DNA of 64,000 bases from CAYRTV01 sp046483285. Lineage in GTDB: Bacteria > Acidobacteriota > Aminicenantia > Aminicenantales > Aminicenantaceae. The DNA is taken from positions 1-64,000 of the forward strand of contig JAWODN010000046.1 in NCBI GenBank assembly GCA_046483285.1, given 5' to 3'. Below the pieces are notes generated by a model, which was given only the letters and a program-made list of their open reading frames with translations, made no database searches and was not told where the DNA came from. Of the stretch, positions 52,568-61,259 are shown in pieces (the stretch's first letter is position 1; the number at the start of each line of letters is the position of its first letter). The position numbers and the translations under genes were made by a program.

Positions 52568-54235
52568 TTATCTCAGTGTGCCTTCATATTGAGCGGTCAG
52601 CTGACGTTTGCGGACATTTTCAGGGGTGTAGGTGGGAAGAATGACCGGCGCGATCCGGCCGGTTTTGATTCCGGCTTCTTCGATTTCCTGTTCATATCTA
52701 TTGATGTGTTCCAGGGACAGTTCGCCCAAATTGACGGATTGGACATATTGGGAAGCGTTTACGCCGGCTCTCCGGCCGAACACGTTATAGTCAAGAACCG
52801 AGTTTCCCATCAGGCGGTTGCGGCCGTGGACGCCCCCGGAGGCCTCTCCGGCCACATATAATCCCGGAATTGAGGATTCGCATTTGTCATTGATTTCGAT
52901 TCCGCCGTTTTGATAATGAAGAGAAGGATAAATGAGCATAGGCTCTTTGGTGATATCAATACCGTAACGGAAGAACTGGCGGTGCATGGCGGGGAATTCT
53001 TTTTTAATATATCCTTCCCCCAGAAGCATTTCTATAAGGGGAGAATCCAGCCATACCCCCACCCGGCCGCTGGGGGTTTTGATCCCGTTTCCTCTTTCCA
53101 CGCATTCCCGGATAATGGCCGAGCTTTCCACATCCCGCGGTTCGCGCGGAAATACAAACAGCTCGCCGTCCTTGTTGAGCGGCTGCCCTCCGGCGCCCCG
53201 GATTTTTTCCGTGATCAAAAATCCGGCGATTTGTTCCGGGAAAATCGAACCGGTGGGGTGGTACTGCACCGAATCCATATACAGCAATTTGGCTCCGGCG
53301 CGGTATGCCATGATCAGGCCGTCTCCGGTGGCCCCGTAATGATTGGTGGTGTCGAAGCCGCGGATATGAAGCCGGCCGTATCCGCCGGTGGCGATGATGG
53401 TTGATTTGGCCTTGACGGTGAAATATTCTTCCGTCTCCAGGTTGTAGAGAATTCCTCCGGCACATCGGCCCTGGTCATCCAGGATCAGCTCAATGGTGGG
53501 AGTGAATTCCAGAACCTTGATTTTATCCGGATGATTCCTGACTTCGTCCATCAAAGTGCGCATAATGATGGCCCCGGTGTAATCCCGGCAGGATAGCATG
53601 CGCTTGCGTGAAGTGCCGCCGCCGTGCAGCGCCTGGAAAGAACCGTCCTCATGCTTATCCCACACCACACCCAGGTCTTCCAGCCATTTCACCACTTCAG
53701 GGGCATCATGGGTGAGCGCTTCAACCAGTTCAGGTTTGTTATCGAAATGGCCGCCTCCAATGGCATCCAAATAATGCCGCGGGGGGGAGTCCTGTTCTTT
53801 AACGGCGGCCTGCATGCCTCCCTGAGACATCATGGAATTGGCGTCTCCTATGCGCAGTTTGGTGGAAATAATGCTGCGGGCGCCTTTCTGCATGGCGGTG
53901 ATGGCTGCGGCGCATCCGGCGCCGCCTCCGCCGATGATAAGAACGTCGGTTTCATAATCGGGAGAGGACAGATCAAACTTCTCCGGTTTGATCCGGGAAT
54001 GGGATTCCAGCATGTCCGCCACTTCCGTGGTGATGATTTCCCCTTTGTTCGGGCCGATGTGAATTTTTTTCCGGGCGTCCGGCTTATGGTCCGGATGAAA
54101 TTTTTTCAATACATCTTCTCTTTCTTCCGCGCTCATGGGAGGGAATACCGGCTTTCCGGACTTGGCCAGTTCAAACCGCTTCTGACGGCCCTGGGCTAAC
54201 TTATCGAGTGATTCTTTCATATATTCAGGATACAT
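52568..54235 (-). CDS. Soluble fumarate reductase/succinate dehydrogenase-type flavoprotein
   Basis: 555 residues. After an unusual N-terminal extension of about 95 residues comes the FAD dinucleotide motif VLIIGGGGAGCAAAI (about 98-112). Active-site elements of the FrdA/SdhA family are kept: QYHPTG (His326), TEKIRGAGG, REPRDVESS with the arginine at 367 in the place of the proton-donor arginine, and a C-terminal GVHGRNRLMGNSVLD. The histidine that binds FAD covalently in FrdA/SdhA aligns with Asn133 (ANSMMSQGG), so FAD should be non-covalent, as in soluble thiol:fumarate reductase or aspartate oxidase. No membrane anchor gene is present. Fumarate/succinate is the likeliest substrate pair; another enoate is possible. 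Last gene of the operon, before a strong terminator. Confidence 0.85.
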   Translation of the reverse strand: MYPEYMKESLDKLAQGRQKRFELAKSGKPVFPPMSAEEREDVLKKFHPDHKPDARKKIHIGPNKGEIITTEVADMLESHSRIKPEKFDLSSPDYETDVLIIGGGGAGCAAAITAMQKGARSIISTKLRIGDANSMMSQGGMQAAVKEQDSPPRHYLDAIGGGHFDNKPELVEALTHDAPEVVKWLEDLGVVWDKHEDGSFQALHGGGTSRKRMLSCRDYTGAIIMRTLMDEVRNHPDKIKVLEFTPTIELILDDQGRCAGGILYNLETEEYFTVKAKSTIIATGGYGRLHIRGFDTTNHYGATGDGLIMAYRAGAKLLYMDSVQYHPTGSIFPEQIAGFLITEKIRGAGGQPLNKDGELFVFPREPRDVESSAIIRECVERGNGIKTPSGRVGVWLDSPLIEMLLGEGYIKKEFPAMHRQFFRYGIDITKEPMLIYPSLHYQNGGIEINDKCESSIPGLYVAGEASGGVHGRNRLMGNSVLDYNVFGRRAGVNASQYVQSVNLGELSLEHINRYEQEIEEAGIKTGRIAPVILPTYTPENVRKRQLTAQYEGTLR

Positions 54236-54275
54236 AAGACACTCCTTCTTGATTCAAAGTTTGATATTTCATGAT

Positions 54276-54977
54276 TTATTCTTCAGTATCTCTTGCGTAA
54301 TATTTCGTCTTCAACTTATCCTTGTCCGCCTTCATCAATTCTTCAAATTCATCTTTGAAAGCACCTTCTTCAACTTCTTTAACCCTCTGGTCTAATTCTT
54401 TGCTTTGGGGAGAAAGATACTTTCCGTACAGCCGCTTGGCCAAAATCCCCACATTGTATTGAATGATTTCTGCGGGACATCTGATCGCACATAAACCGCA
54501 GCAGAGGCAGTCGAAAGAAAGGTCCATGACCTGTTCGATATCTCCCCGCTTGGCGGCTTGGATGTAATCCATGACTTCGAGGTCCTGAGGGCATGCCTTG
54601 GTGCAGGAGTTGCAGGCCACACAGCGGAAAACTTCCGGATAATAGGTCTGAATGGTTTCCACTTCCGGTTTTATTTTGTCCATGTCATATATGGCCTTAT
54701 GCGAGGGGATCGCGGGAAGCTGTGCCAGCCACATGCCTTCTTCCACCAGGGTGGTGCAGGCCAAACCGGTGTAAATTTTATAATCGCCGGGGAGGCGGTA
54801 TACCGTCGCGCACGCACCGCAAAAACCTTCCCGGCACCCGGCGCCCCGCTTGATCAGGTAACCGGCATACTCAATGGCGCCCATAATTGTTGATTTGGAA
54901 GGCACTTTGTAAGCCGCCCCCATGATATAGACGGTGGTGAAGTCATTCTGTTCTTTATTGTTCTTTTGGGCTGTCAT
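54276..54977 (-). CDS. Iron-sulfur subunit with one 2Fe-2S and two 4Fe-4S centres
   Basis: 233 residues. The first 100 form a plant-type ferredoxin fold with C48-X4-C53-X2-C56 and C74 for 2Fe-2S. Two ferredoxin clusters follow, C119-X2-C122-X2-C125-X3-C129-P and C157-X2-C160-X2-C163-X3-C167-P, both with the full four-cysteine pattern. Classical SdhB/FrdB has one 4Fe-4S and one 3Fe-4S, so this is closer to a fusion of a SdhB N-terminus with an HdrC-like dicluster, as in TfrB without its HdrB half. A charged helical tail ends it. It lies between the MvhD and flavoprotein genes and should wire the flavin to the Hdr part. Confidence 0.88.
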   Translation of the reverse strand: MTAQKNNKEQNDFTTVYIMGAAYKVPSKSTIMGAIEYAGYLIKRGAGCREGFCGACATVYRLPGDYKIYTGLACTTLVEEGMWLAQLPAIPSHKAIYDMDKIKPEVETIQTYYPEVFRCVACNSCTKACPQDLEVMDYIQAAKRGDIEQVMDLSFDCLCCGLCAIRCPAEIIQYNVGILAKRLYGKYLSPQSKELDQRVKEVEEGAFKDEFEELMKADKDKLKTKYYARDTEE

Positions 54978-54988
54978 ATTTTCCTCCG

Positions 54989-55435
54989 TTAGGCCTTTAT
55001 ATCCAGGCCGCCCTGCGCTGATTTCTCTTCGGGCAGATTCAATGGCCCCAAATTTCTGACTTTATCGGTGAATTCGTTTATAACCGAGACGAATTTCTTC
55101 CCTTCAGCCGCGGATACCCATTCAAGCCTGAGTCTTTCCGGTTCGATACCGAAACCGGAAAGAATCTTTTCCAGCATTTTAATCCGGCGGAGAGTCTTGT
55201 AATTTCCATCAATGTAATGACAGTCACCGGGATGGCATCCGCCGATAAAAACGCCGTCTGCTCCCTGTTTGAAAGCCCACAGCACATGCTGAGGATCCAC
55301 CCGGGATGAGCACATGACCCGAATCATAACGCTGTTCGGCATATACTCCATGCGGGAAGTGCCTGCGAGGTCGGCGCCTGCGGAAGTGCACCAATTGCAG
55401 GCGAAGCTGATGATTTTAGGTTCGAATTTAGCCAT
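54989..55435 (-). CDS. mvhD: MvhD/FlxD-type 2Fe-2S electron-transfer subunit
   Basis: 148 residues. FACNWCTSAGADLAGTSRMEY, IRVMCSSRVDPQHVLWAF, GADGVFIGGCHPGDCHYIDGN and LEWVSAAEGKKF are the standard MvhD segments, with four conserved cysteines for the 2Fe-2S cluster. In methanogens it joins HdrA to the [NiFe] hydrogenase MvhAG. No hydrogenase or NAD-linked FlxABC subunit is encoded here, so electrons must come from or go to another partner, probably the ferredoxin oxidoreductase or the iron-sulfur subunit next to it. Stop of hdrA and start of this gene share a base (TAATG). Confidence 0.93.
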   Translation of the reverse strand: MAKFEPKIISFACNWCTSAGADLAGTSRMEYMPNSVMIRVMCSSRVDPQHVLWAFKQGADGVFIGGCHPGDCHYIDGNYKTLRRIKMLEKILSGFGIEPERLRLEWVSAAEGKKFVSVINEFTDKVRNLGPLNLPEEKSAQGGLDIKA

Positions 55436-57402
55436 TATGATTCAATTTCTCCTTTCAAAATGCTGTCGACCATGGAATAGATTTGATCGTCGGTATAATT
55501 TTTCTGTTGGGCCGCGCCGGAAGGGCAGGCGGCGATACAGCATCCACAGCCTTCGCACAACACTTCATTGACAGTGACGATTCCTTTCTGCTCATCAAAA
55601 ATCCGGGCTTCGTAGGGGCAGACCGGAATGCATAAGCGGCAGCCGCTGCAGACATCTTCATCCACAACCGCCACAATCGGGTCGTGAAAAAGTTCGTCGG
55701 AAGCGAACATGGCTTGAACCTTGCTTGCCGCTCCGCTGGCTTGAGCCACCGCCTCAGGAATATCTTTGGGGGCCTTTCCGGCTCCGGCCAGGAAAAGACC
55801 GGAAATAACACTTTCCACCGGGCGAAGCTTAGGATGGGCTTCTGATAAAAATCCGTCTTTATCCGTTCCCAATTTGAGGGTTTTTACAATTTCTTCGGTT
55901 CCTTTGGAGGGCTTCATGGCCATGGCCAGAACCACCATATCGGCGTTGATTTCCACGTCTTTACCGGAAAGGGTATCCACTCCCCACACCTTCAATTTTC
56001 CGTTTTCTTCAAAGACCCTGGACACTTTCCCTCTTAAGTAGACAACATCGTCATCTTCTATGGCCCGCTGCACAAATTCTTCGTAATTTTTTCCTCCTGA
56101 ACGGATGTCAATATAAAATATATAGGCCTGGCCGTCAGGCACATGATGTTTGTAAAGCATGGCATGCTTGGAGGTGTACATGCAGCAGATTTTAGAGCAG
56201 TAGGATTTATGCATTTCCGGGTCTCTGGATCCGACACACTGAATAAAAACCACTTCCTTGGGGACTTTGTGGTCGGACGGTCTTAGAACCTGGCCCATGG
56301 TGGGACCGGATGCCGACAGCAATCTTTCGAATTCAAGGCCGTTGAGGACATCGGGGTATTTCCCATAACCGTATTCGGCGATTTGGTCTTTCCCGTAAAG
56401 GTCGTATCCGGTGGCCACCACTAGGGCTCCCACTTCCTCCTCTATGATTTCCGGCTTCATGTCATAATCTATGGCTTTGGGCTCGCAAACATCAGCGCAT
56501 TTTCCGCAGGCGATGGGAACGAACCCCGGACAATTTTCAGCGTCGATAGTAAAAGTCGCTGGTATTGCTTGAGGGAAGGGGATGTAAATCGCTTTTCTTC
56601 CGGTCATGCTTTCATCAAATTCATTGGGAACCACCACCGGGCAGACTTCGGTGCAGTCATCGCAGAGTGTGCAAAGATTGGGATCCACATAGGTCGGCTT
56701 TTTCAAAATTTTCACCTTGAAATTGCCCACATATCCGGAAATCTCCTTAACTTCACTGTACGTCATCAATTTGATTTTGGGGTGCTTGGAAACCTCCACC
56801 ATTTTTGGGGTCATTATGCACTGCGAACAGTCAAGAGTAGGAAAAGTTTCGGATAACTGGATCATATGGCCGCCGATGGAGGGGGATTTTTCCACCAGAA
56901 TCACCTCATGGCCGGCATTGGCGATGTCCAAGGCGGCTTGAATACCGCTGATTCCGCCTCCCACCACCAGCGCTCTCTTGGTGACCGGAACGCTGATCGG
57001 CTGAAGGGATTCATTTCTGCGCACTTTTTCCACGATGCTGCGGGTGATCTTGACGGCCTTGTCGGTGGATTGTTTTTTGTCCTTGTGAACCCAGCTGCAC
57101 TGTTCACGGATGTTGGCGATTTCGCACTGATAAGGGTTCAAACCGGAGGATTCCGTGACTCGACGGAAAGTGCTTTCATGAAGGTTCGGTGAGCAGCAAG
57201 CCACCACAACACTCTCCAGGTTGTGTTCTTTAATGGCTTCCTCGATGCATTTTTGGCCTGGATCGGAACACATGTACACATAATCTTCCGCATGGACCAC
57301 ATCTTCGTTTTTGGAGAGTTCTTCGGCCACTTTTTTCACGTCGACGGTTCCGGCAATGTTGATACCGCAATGGCAAACAAAAACTCCTGTCCTTTTTTTC
57401 AT
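55435..57402 (-). CDS. hdrA: Heterodisulfide reductase subunit A (HdrA)
   Basis: 655 residues, full length. The N-terminal cysteine domain (VFVCHCGINIAGTVDV, CSDPGQKCIEEAI), the FAD motif VVGGGISGIQAALDIANAG, FPTLDCSQCIMTPKM (HdrA hallmark), the inserted ferredoxin-like CTLCDDCTEVCPV with CGKCADVCEP, and two C-terminal 4Fe-4S sites (CSGCRLCIPVCPYEA, CEGCGCCIAACPSGA) are all present. The flavin in this subunit is the electron-bifurcation site in known Hdr complexes. Cysteine and not selenocysteine is used throughout. It is the central subunit of the operon. Confidence 0.95.
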   Translation of the reverse strand: MKKRTGVFVCHCGINIAGTVDVKKVAEELSKNEDVVHAEDYVYMCSDPGQKCIEEAIKEHNLESVVVACCSPNLHESTFRRVTESSGLNPYQCEIANIREQCSWVHKDKKQSTDKAVKITRSIVEKVRRNESLQPISVPVTKRALVVGGGISGIQAALDIANAGHEVILVEKSPSIGGHMIQLSETFPTLDCSQCIMTPKMVEVSKHPKIKLMTYSEVKEISGYVGNFKVKILKKPTYVDPNLCTLCDDCTEVCPVVVPNEFDESMTGRKAIYIPFPQAIPATFTIDAENCPGFVPIACGKCADVCEPKAIDYDMKPEIIEEEVGALVVATGYDLYGKDQIAEYGYGKYPDVLNGLEFERLLSASGPTMGQVLRPSDHKVPKEVVFIQCVGSRDPEMHKSYCSKICCMYTSKHAMLYKHHVPDGQAYIFYIDIRSGGKNYEEFVQRAIEDDDVVYLRGKVSRVFEENGKLKVWGVDTLSGKDVEINADMVVLAMAMKPSKGTEEIVKTLKLGTDKDGFLSEAHPKLRPVESVISGLFLAGAGKAPKDIPEAVAQASGAASKVQAMFASDELFHDPIVAVVDEDVCSGCRLCIPVCPYEARIFDEQKGIVTVNEVLCEGCGCCIAACPSGAAQQKNYTDDQIYSMVDSILKGEIES

Positions 57403-57486
57403 AGTATTACCTTATAATAAGATTTCTTGAATTCTCCTTAAAAAAGAATCCAATAAAACAATTCCATAGGGTTTGACGGTTTGTCT

Positions 57487-58035
57487 TCACTTATTCTCAT
57501 CCAGGGTTTTTAATCCGTATTCGTAACCACGGTCAAAAGCCGTTTGATTCAGCTCGAGAAACCGGTCCGGGACCAGCCCTGGAAGCGCTTTTTTCATAAC
57601 ATCCGGGGCGGTGATCTTTGTGACGGAGGTGAAAAACCCCATCATCACCAGGTTGGCGATAATCCGGTTTCCCAACTCTTCGGCGATTCGGGTTGACGGA
57701 ACGGCATAATGCTTGATTTGTCCCCGGACGGCTTTAAACTTCACCAAATCCTTGTCCGTGATCAGGATGCCGTCTTCCCGAAGTTCAGGTTCATACTTGT
57801 CAAAGGCTTCCTGAGACATGGACACCAGAATCTCAGGCCGTGTGATATAGGGATAGAGAACTCTTTCATCCGACACAACCAATTGGGAACTGCAGGCGCT
57901 CCCCCGGGCTTCGGGACCAAAGCTTTGGTTCATGGTGGCGAATTTGTTCCCATACAGCGAAAGAGCTTTTCCTGCAATGAGGGCACAGCGGATAATCCCC
58001 TGGCCTCCAAATCCGGAAAATCTAATCTCAGTCAT
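57487..58035 (-). CDS. korC: 2-oxoacid:ferredoxin oxidoreductase gamma subunit
   Basis: 182 residues from ATG 58035, with GGAG eight bases upstream inside korB; the frame to 58074 is rejected. EIRFSGFGGQGIIRCALIAG at the start (shown in part: FSGFGGQGI), SFGPEARGSACSSQLVVSDE and NLVMMGFFTSVT are typical of KorC/VorC. It forms part of the CoA- and TPP-binding assembly. Overlap of 8 nt with korB (ATGACTGA). Confidence 0.92.
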   Translation of the reverse strand: MTEIRFSGFGGQGIIRCALIAGKALSLYGNKFATMNQSFGPEARGSACSSQLVVSDERVLYPYITRPEILVSMSQEAFDKYEPELREDGILITDKDLVKFKAVRGQIKHYAVPSTRIAEELGNRIIANLVMMGFFTSVTKITAPDVMKKALPGLVPDRFLELNQTAFDRGYEYGLKTLDENK

Positions 58036-58900
58036 CGTTATCTCCGTAAGGTTGATATTTATCTCCGAGAACACGGGACATATGAGTGTTCATTGAATCA
58101 AGGAATGTCGGCTTGTCTTTATCAACGAATTTTCCGACAATGAGTTTTCCCTGATAATTGATATCGAGGGTATCTGTTGGGGCACCGTGCTGAATCTCAG
58201 AGTTATCATAATAATATTTTAAAAGATTCAAGCCGTCTCCCAAGCGGTTCCTTCTTGCATACAAGGTCACGCAGGGGGTTATGACTTCGATAAAGGAGAA
58301 CCCCTTTTTATTAAGCGCTTCCTGAATGGATTTAGTCACCCGGCGCAGATGCAGTGCCGTCCAGCGGGCGATGTAAGTGGCACCAGAGGCTTCAACCAGC
58401 CGGGGGAGGTTAAAAGCATATTCGAAATTGCCGTAGGGCGCAGTCGAAGCGTTTGCCTGAAGGGGAGTGGTCGCCGCCACCTGGCCTCCTGTCATAGCGT
58501 AATTGAAATTATTGACACAGATCACCACCAAATCCATGTTGCGGCGGGCGGCGTGAATGAGATGATTTCCTCCGATTCCAGCAATATCTCCGTCGCCGCT
58601 GAAGACAATCACTTTCATTTTGGGGGCGGCCAGCTTTAGGCCGGTGGCAAAAGGCAGAGCCCGTCCGTGGGTGGAATGGAAAGAATCCAATTTAACGTAT
58701 CCGGCAACCCGGCCGGTGCATCCAATGCCGGAGACCACCGCGAGCCGGTCCAAATCGTATTGTTCTTTTCGTATGGCTTCGGCAAAAGACGTCACCACGG
58801 TTCCGATTCCGCAGCCCGGACACCAAATGTGAGGGATGCGGTCCATTCGGAGCATCTTTTCAATCGGATTTTCTTCTTTTTGAACGGGAGTGTTATTCAT
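58028..58900 (-). CDS. korB: 2-oxoacid:ferredoxin oxidoreductase beta subunit
   Basis: 290 residues. The TPP-binding motif runs FSGDGDIAGIGGNHLIHAAR...VNNFNYAMTGGQ (GDGD...NN pattern), and IWCPGCGIGTVV, GIGCTGRVAGYV and STHGRALPFATG are KorB segments with the cysteines of a 4Fe-4S site. It decarboxylates a 2-oxoacid, most likely 2-oxoglutarate, to the acyl-CoA with reduction of ferredoxin, or runs in reverse. Overlaps korA by 4 nt (ATGA). Confidence 0.93.
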   Translation of the reverse strand: MNNTPVQKEENPIEKMLRMDRIPHIWCPGCGIGTVVTSFAEAIRKEQYDLDRLAVVSGIGCTGRVAGYVKLDSFHSTHGRALPFATGLKLAAPKMKVIVFSGDGDIAGIGGNHLIHAARRNMDLVVICVNNFNYAMTGGQVAATTPLQANASTAPYGNFEYAFNLPRLVEASGATYIARWTALHLRRVTKSIQEALNKKGFSFIEVITPCVTLYARRNRLGDGLNLLKYYYDNSEIQHGAPTDTLDINYQGKLIVGKFVDKDKPTFLDSMNTHMSRVLGDKYQPYGDNDD

Positions 58901-60063
58901 TGTGCGGCCTCCTTAATGGCGTTGAGAATATCGTTGGGATCATGAACCCATCCGCCGAGATGGGGGACACCCTGCACCCGGCACTTTCCTTTGGATGCCC
59001 GGTCCACTTCCAAAACGATTTGGCCGGCGTTGATTTCCGGCACCACAAACGCGTTGATTTTTCCGGCCAGCTCGAGAATGCGCTTTTCAGGAAACGGCCA
59101 TACCGTGATCAGGCGGAGGGTTCCCACCTTGATGCCCTCTCTTCTGGCATTCTGTACGGCTTTTATGGCGACACGGGAAGTGATTCCATAGGAAATAACC
59201 ACCACGTCGGCGCCATCAATCTGGTCTTCATCGTATCTGATGATTTTATCTACGTTTTTTTCAATTTTATCGATGAGGTGCTGCACATTGACTTGTTGAC
59301 ATTCAGCGTTGATGACCGGATATCCTTTTTCGTCGTGAGTTAAGCCGGTGGTATGGAAACGGTATCCGTCTCCGGCCTTGATCATGAACGGGACACCATT
59401 CTCGTCGGGCTTGTAAGGAAGATATTCCTCTTTCGGTCCTTCGTACCATTTCCTTTCCACGATTTCAATTTCCTCGGGGGGAGGAATCACCACTTTTTCG
59501 TGCATATGCCCCACGCATTCATCCGTCATGACTAAAACCGGAACCCGGTAGGTTTCCGCCAAATTGAAGGCCTCCACAGTCAAATCAAAGCATTCCTGGG
59601 GTGAATCCGGAGAGAGCGCGATAATACGGTAATCTCCGTGCGAACCCCACCGGGCCTGCATCATGTCCTGCTGGCCGGTGAGGGTGGGAAGTCCCGTGGA
59701 CGGCCCGCCCCGTTGAACGTTGGCCACGACAAGGGGGGTTTCCATCATTACGGCCAGTCCGATATTTTCCATCATTAAGGAAAATCCGGGGCCGGAAGTG
59801 ACGGTCATTGGCTTTTTGCCGCCCCAGGATGCTCCGACAAGAGCCGCCATCGAAGCCAACTCATCTTCCATTTGAATGAAAACACCGCCGATAGTGGGGA
59901 TCCTTTCAGCGAACCGTTCTGCGGTTTCCGTGGAGGGGGTGATGGGGTAACCGGCGAAAAACCGGCTTCCCGCAGCCAATCCGCCTTCAGCCAGGGCATA
60001 GTCGCCGTCCATGAAATGGGACCCGGTCAAAACTCCTTTAGGATCTGCTTTGCGTTTTTTCAA
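58897..60063 (-). CDS. korA: 2-oxoacid:ferredoxin oxidoreductase alpha subunit
   Basis: 388 residues. GYPITPSTETAERFAERIP, VTSGPGFSLMMENIGLAVM and ANVQRGGPSTGLPTLTGQQD are the KorA pattern of 2-oxoglutarate-type enzymes; a 2-oxoisovalerate enzyme cannot be excluded by sequence. The ATG at 60069 touches the AAGGAGG ribosome site directly, while TTG 60063 is six bases away, so TTG is chosen. It overlaps korD by 26 nt. Together with KorB, KorC and KorD it supplies or consumes reduced ferredoxin in the operon. Confidence 0.92.
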   Translation of the reverse strand: MKKRKADPKGVLTGSHFMDGDYALAEGGLAAGSRFFAGYPITPSTETAERFAERIPTIGGVFIQMEDELASMAALVGASWGGKKPMTVTSGPGFSLMMENIGLAVMMETPLVVANVQRGGPSTGLPTLTGQQDMMQARWGSHGDYRIIALSPDSPQECFDLTVEAFNLAETYRVPVLVMTDECVGHMHEKVVIPPPEEIEIVERKWYEGPKEEYLPYKPDENGVPFMIKAGDGYRFHTTGLTHDEKGYPVINAECQQVNVQHLIDKIEKNVDKIIRYDEDQIDGADVVVISYGITSRVAIKAVQNARREGIKVGTLRLITVWPFPEKRILELAGKINAFVVPEINAGQIVLEVDRASKGKCRVQGVPHLGGWVHDPNDILNAIKEAAQ

Positions 60064-60310
60064 CGTCATCCTCCTTCTTAACGGTTACGAAAACAGCAAA
60101 TTCCGGACATATTGTCTCGCAAAGCTGACAATAGCAGCAGTCAGATTCGTTTTTCACAAACGGGGGATGATATCCCTTCACGTTAAACTCTTCCGACATT
60201 TCCAAAACATCCCTGGGACAATATTCCACACAAAAGCCACATCCTTTACAGCGGTCTATTTCGATGTGGATTTCTCCTATAATCGGTTTTAATTCGCCAA
60301 AATAAATCAT
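60038..60310 (-). CDS. korD: 2-oxoacid:ferredoxin oxidoreductase delta subunit (2x4Fe-4S)
   Basis: 90 residues with two ferredoxin motifs, CKGCGFCVEYCPRDV and CCYCQLCETICPEFA. It is the electron exit of KorABCD. GAGGAAC precedes ATG. The gene is 7 nt behind hdrB. Confidence 0.92.
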   Translation of the reverse strand: MIYFGELKPIIGEIHIEIDRCKGCGFCVEYCPRDVLEMSEEFNVKGYHPPFVKNESDCCYCQLCETICPEFAVFVTVKKEDDVEKTQSRS

Positions 60311-60317
60311 TTGTTCC

Positions 60318-61199
60318 TCACATCAATCCTTTTTCTTTTAATATGGGCGCGGGATCGATAAAGTGAAGGTTCAACTTCAAGCTTTCTTGATCACAGCCCA
60401 GAGCAATCGCCAGCAGCTGAGAGAAATACATGATGGGAATAGACTTGAAATCAGGATATATCTTAAGGGTCTGCTTCTGCCTGTGATCCAGGTTGAACGC
60501 GCACAAGGGGCAGCTGACCGCCACCACATCGGCCCCTTGCCGGACAGCGGAGGTGAGAATCTGGCGGGTCCGGTCGGCTATAATTTCAGGGTTGTCTACG
60601 GTCTTGTAAGCGCCGCAGCATTCGGTTTTATGGGGAAAATCAACGGGTTCTCCTCCCAGCGCGGTGACCAGGTCGTCCATGACCACGGGATTTTCCAAAT
60701 CATCGAAGCCGACTTCTTTGGGGCGCACCAGATAACAACCGTAATAACTGGCGATTTTCAGATTTTTTAAAGGCTTGGTGACTTTACCGGCCAGCCCCTG
60801 GAAGGTGATTTCATCTCTCAGAAGTTCCAGCATATGATAAACCTTGACGTCACCTTGATATTTGACCTCTTCGCGGTACATGAGATCATTGATGATTTCC
60901 AGGCTTTCAGAGTCGTTTTGGACTCGCTGGTTGGCCCGCTTCAATGTGTTGTAACACATAGCGCAAAGAGTTATGACGCTGTCATCGGTCTTTGCTTCTT
61001 TCACGCGGATGAGGTTTCGAATGGGAGCCAGGTGGTGGATAAGGTCATCCGTGGCCATTGAAAATACCGTTCCGCAGCAATTCCAGCGGCTGAGTTCTTT
61101 TACCTCTATTCCCAGCGTTTTCAGAGCACATAAAGCCGAATCTTCAAAGTTTTTTGCATGATTCTTTAAAGTACACCCGGGATAATAACTTAACTTCAT
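60318..61199 (-). CDS. hdrB: Heterodisulfide reductase subunit B (HdrB, two CCG domains)
   Basis: 293 residues. Two cysteine-rich CCG domains: YYPGCTLKN...RWNCCGTVF...LCAMCYNTL and YYGCYLVRP...HKTECCGAYK...VSCPLCAFNLD. These bind the noncubane 4Fe-4S clusters where disulfide reduction occurs in methanogen HdrB. CoM-S-S-CoB is not expected in this bacterium, so the natural disulfide or other acceptor is unknown. It follows hdrC by 60 nt. Confidence 0.93.
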   Translation of the reverse strand: MKLSYYPGCTLKNHAKNFEDSALCALKTLGIEVKELSRWNCCGTVFSMATDDLIHHLAPIRNLIRVKEAKTDDSVITLCAMCYNTLKRANQRVQNDSESLEIINDLMYREEVKYQGDVKVYHMLELLRDEITFQGLAGKVTKPLKNLKIASYYGCYLVRPKEVGFDDLENPVVMDDLVTALGGEPVDFPHKTECCGAYKTVDNPEIIADRTRQILTSAVRQGADVVAVSCPLCAFNLDHRQKQTLKIYPDFKSIPIMYFSQLLAIALGCDQESLKLNLHFIDPAPILKEKGLM

Positions 61200-61259
61200 T
61201 ATAATTTTTCCTCACTAAAAATGAGATTAAAACTGATTGAAACCATACCAATGATAAAG

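Noticed and set aside
55435..57402. Selenocysteine in HdrA
   Set aside because: The relevant position is cysteine and no in-frame TGA interrupts the gene.
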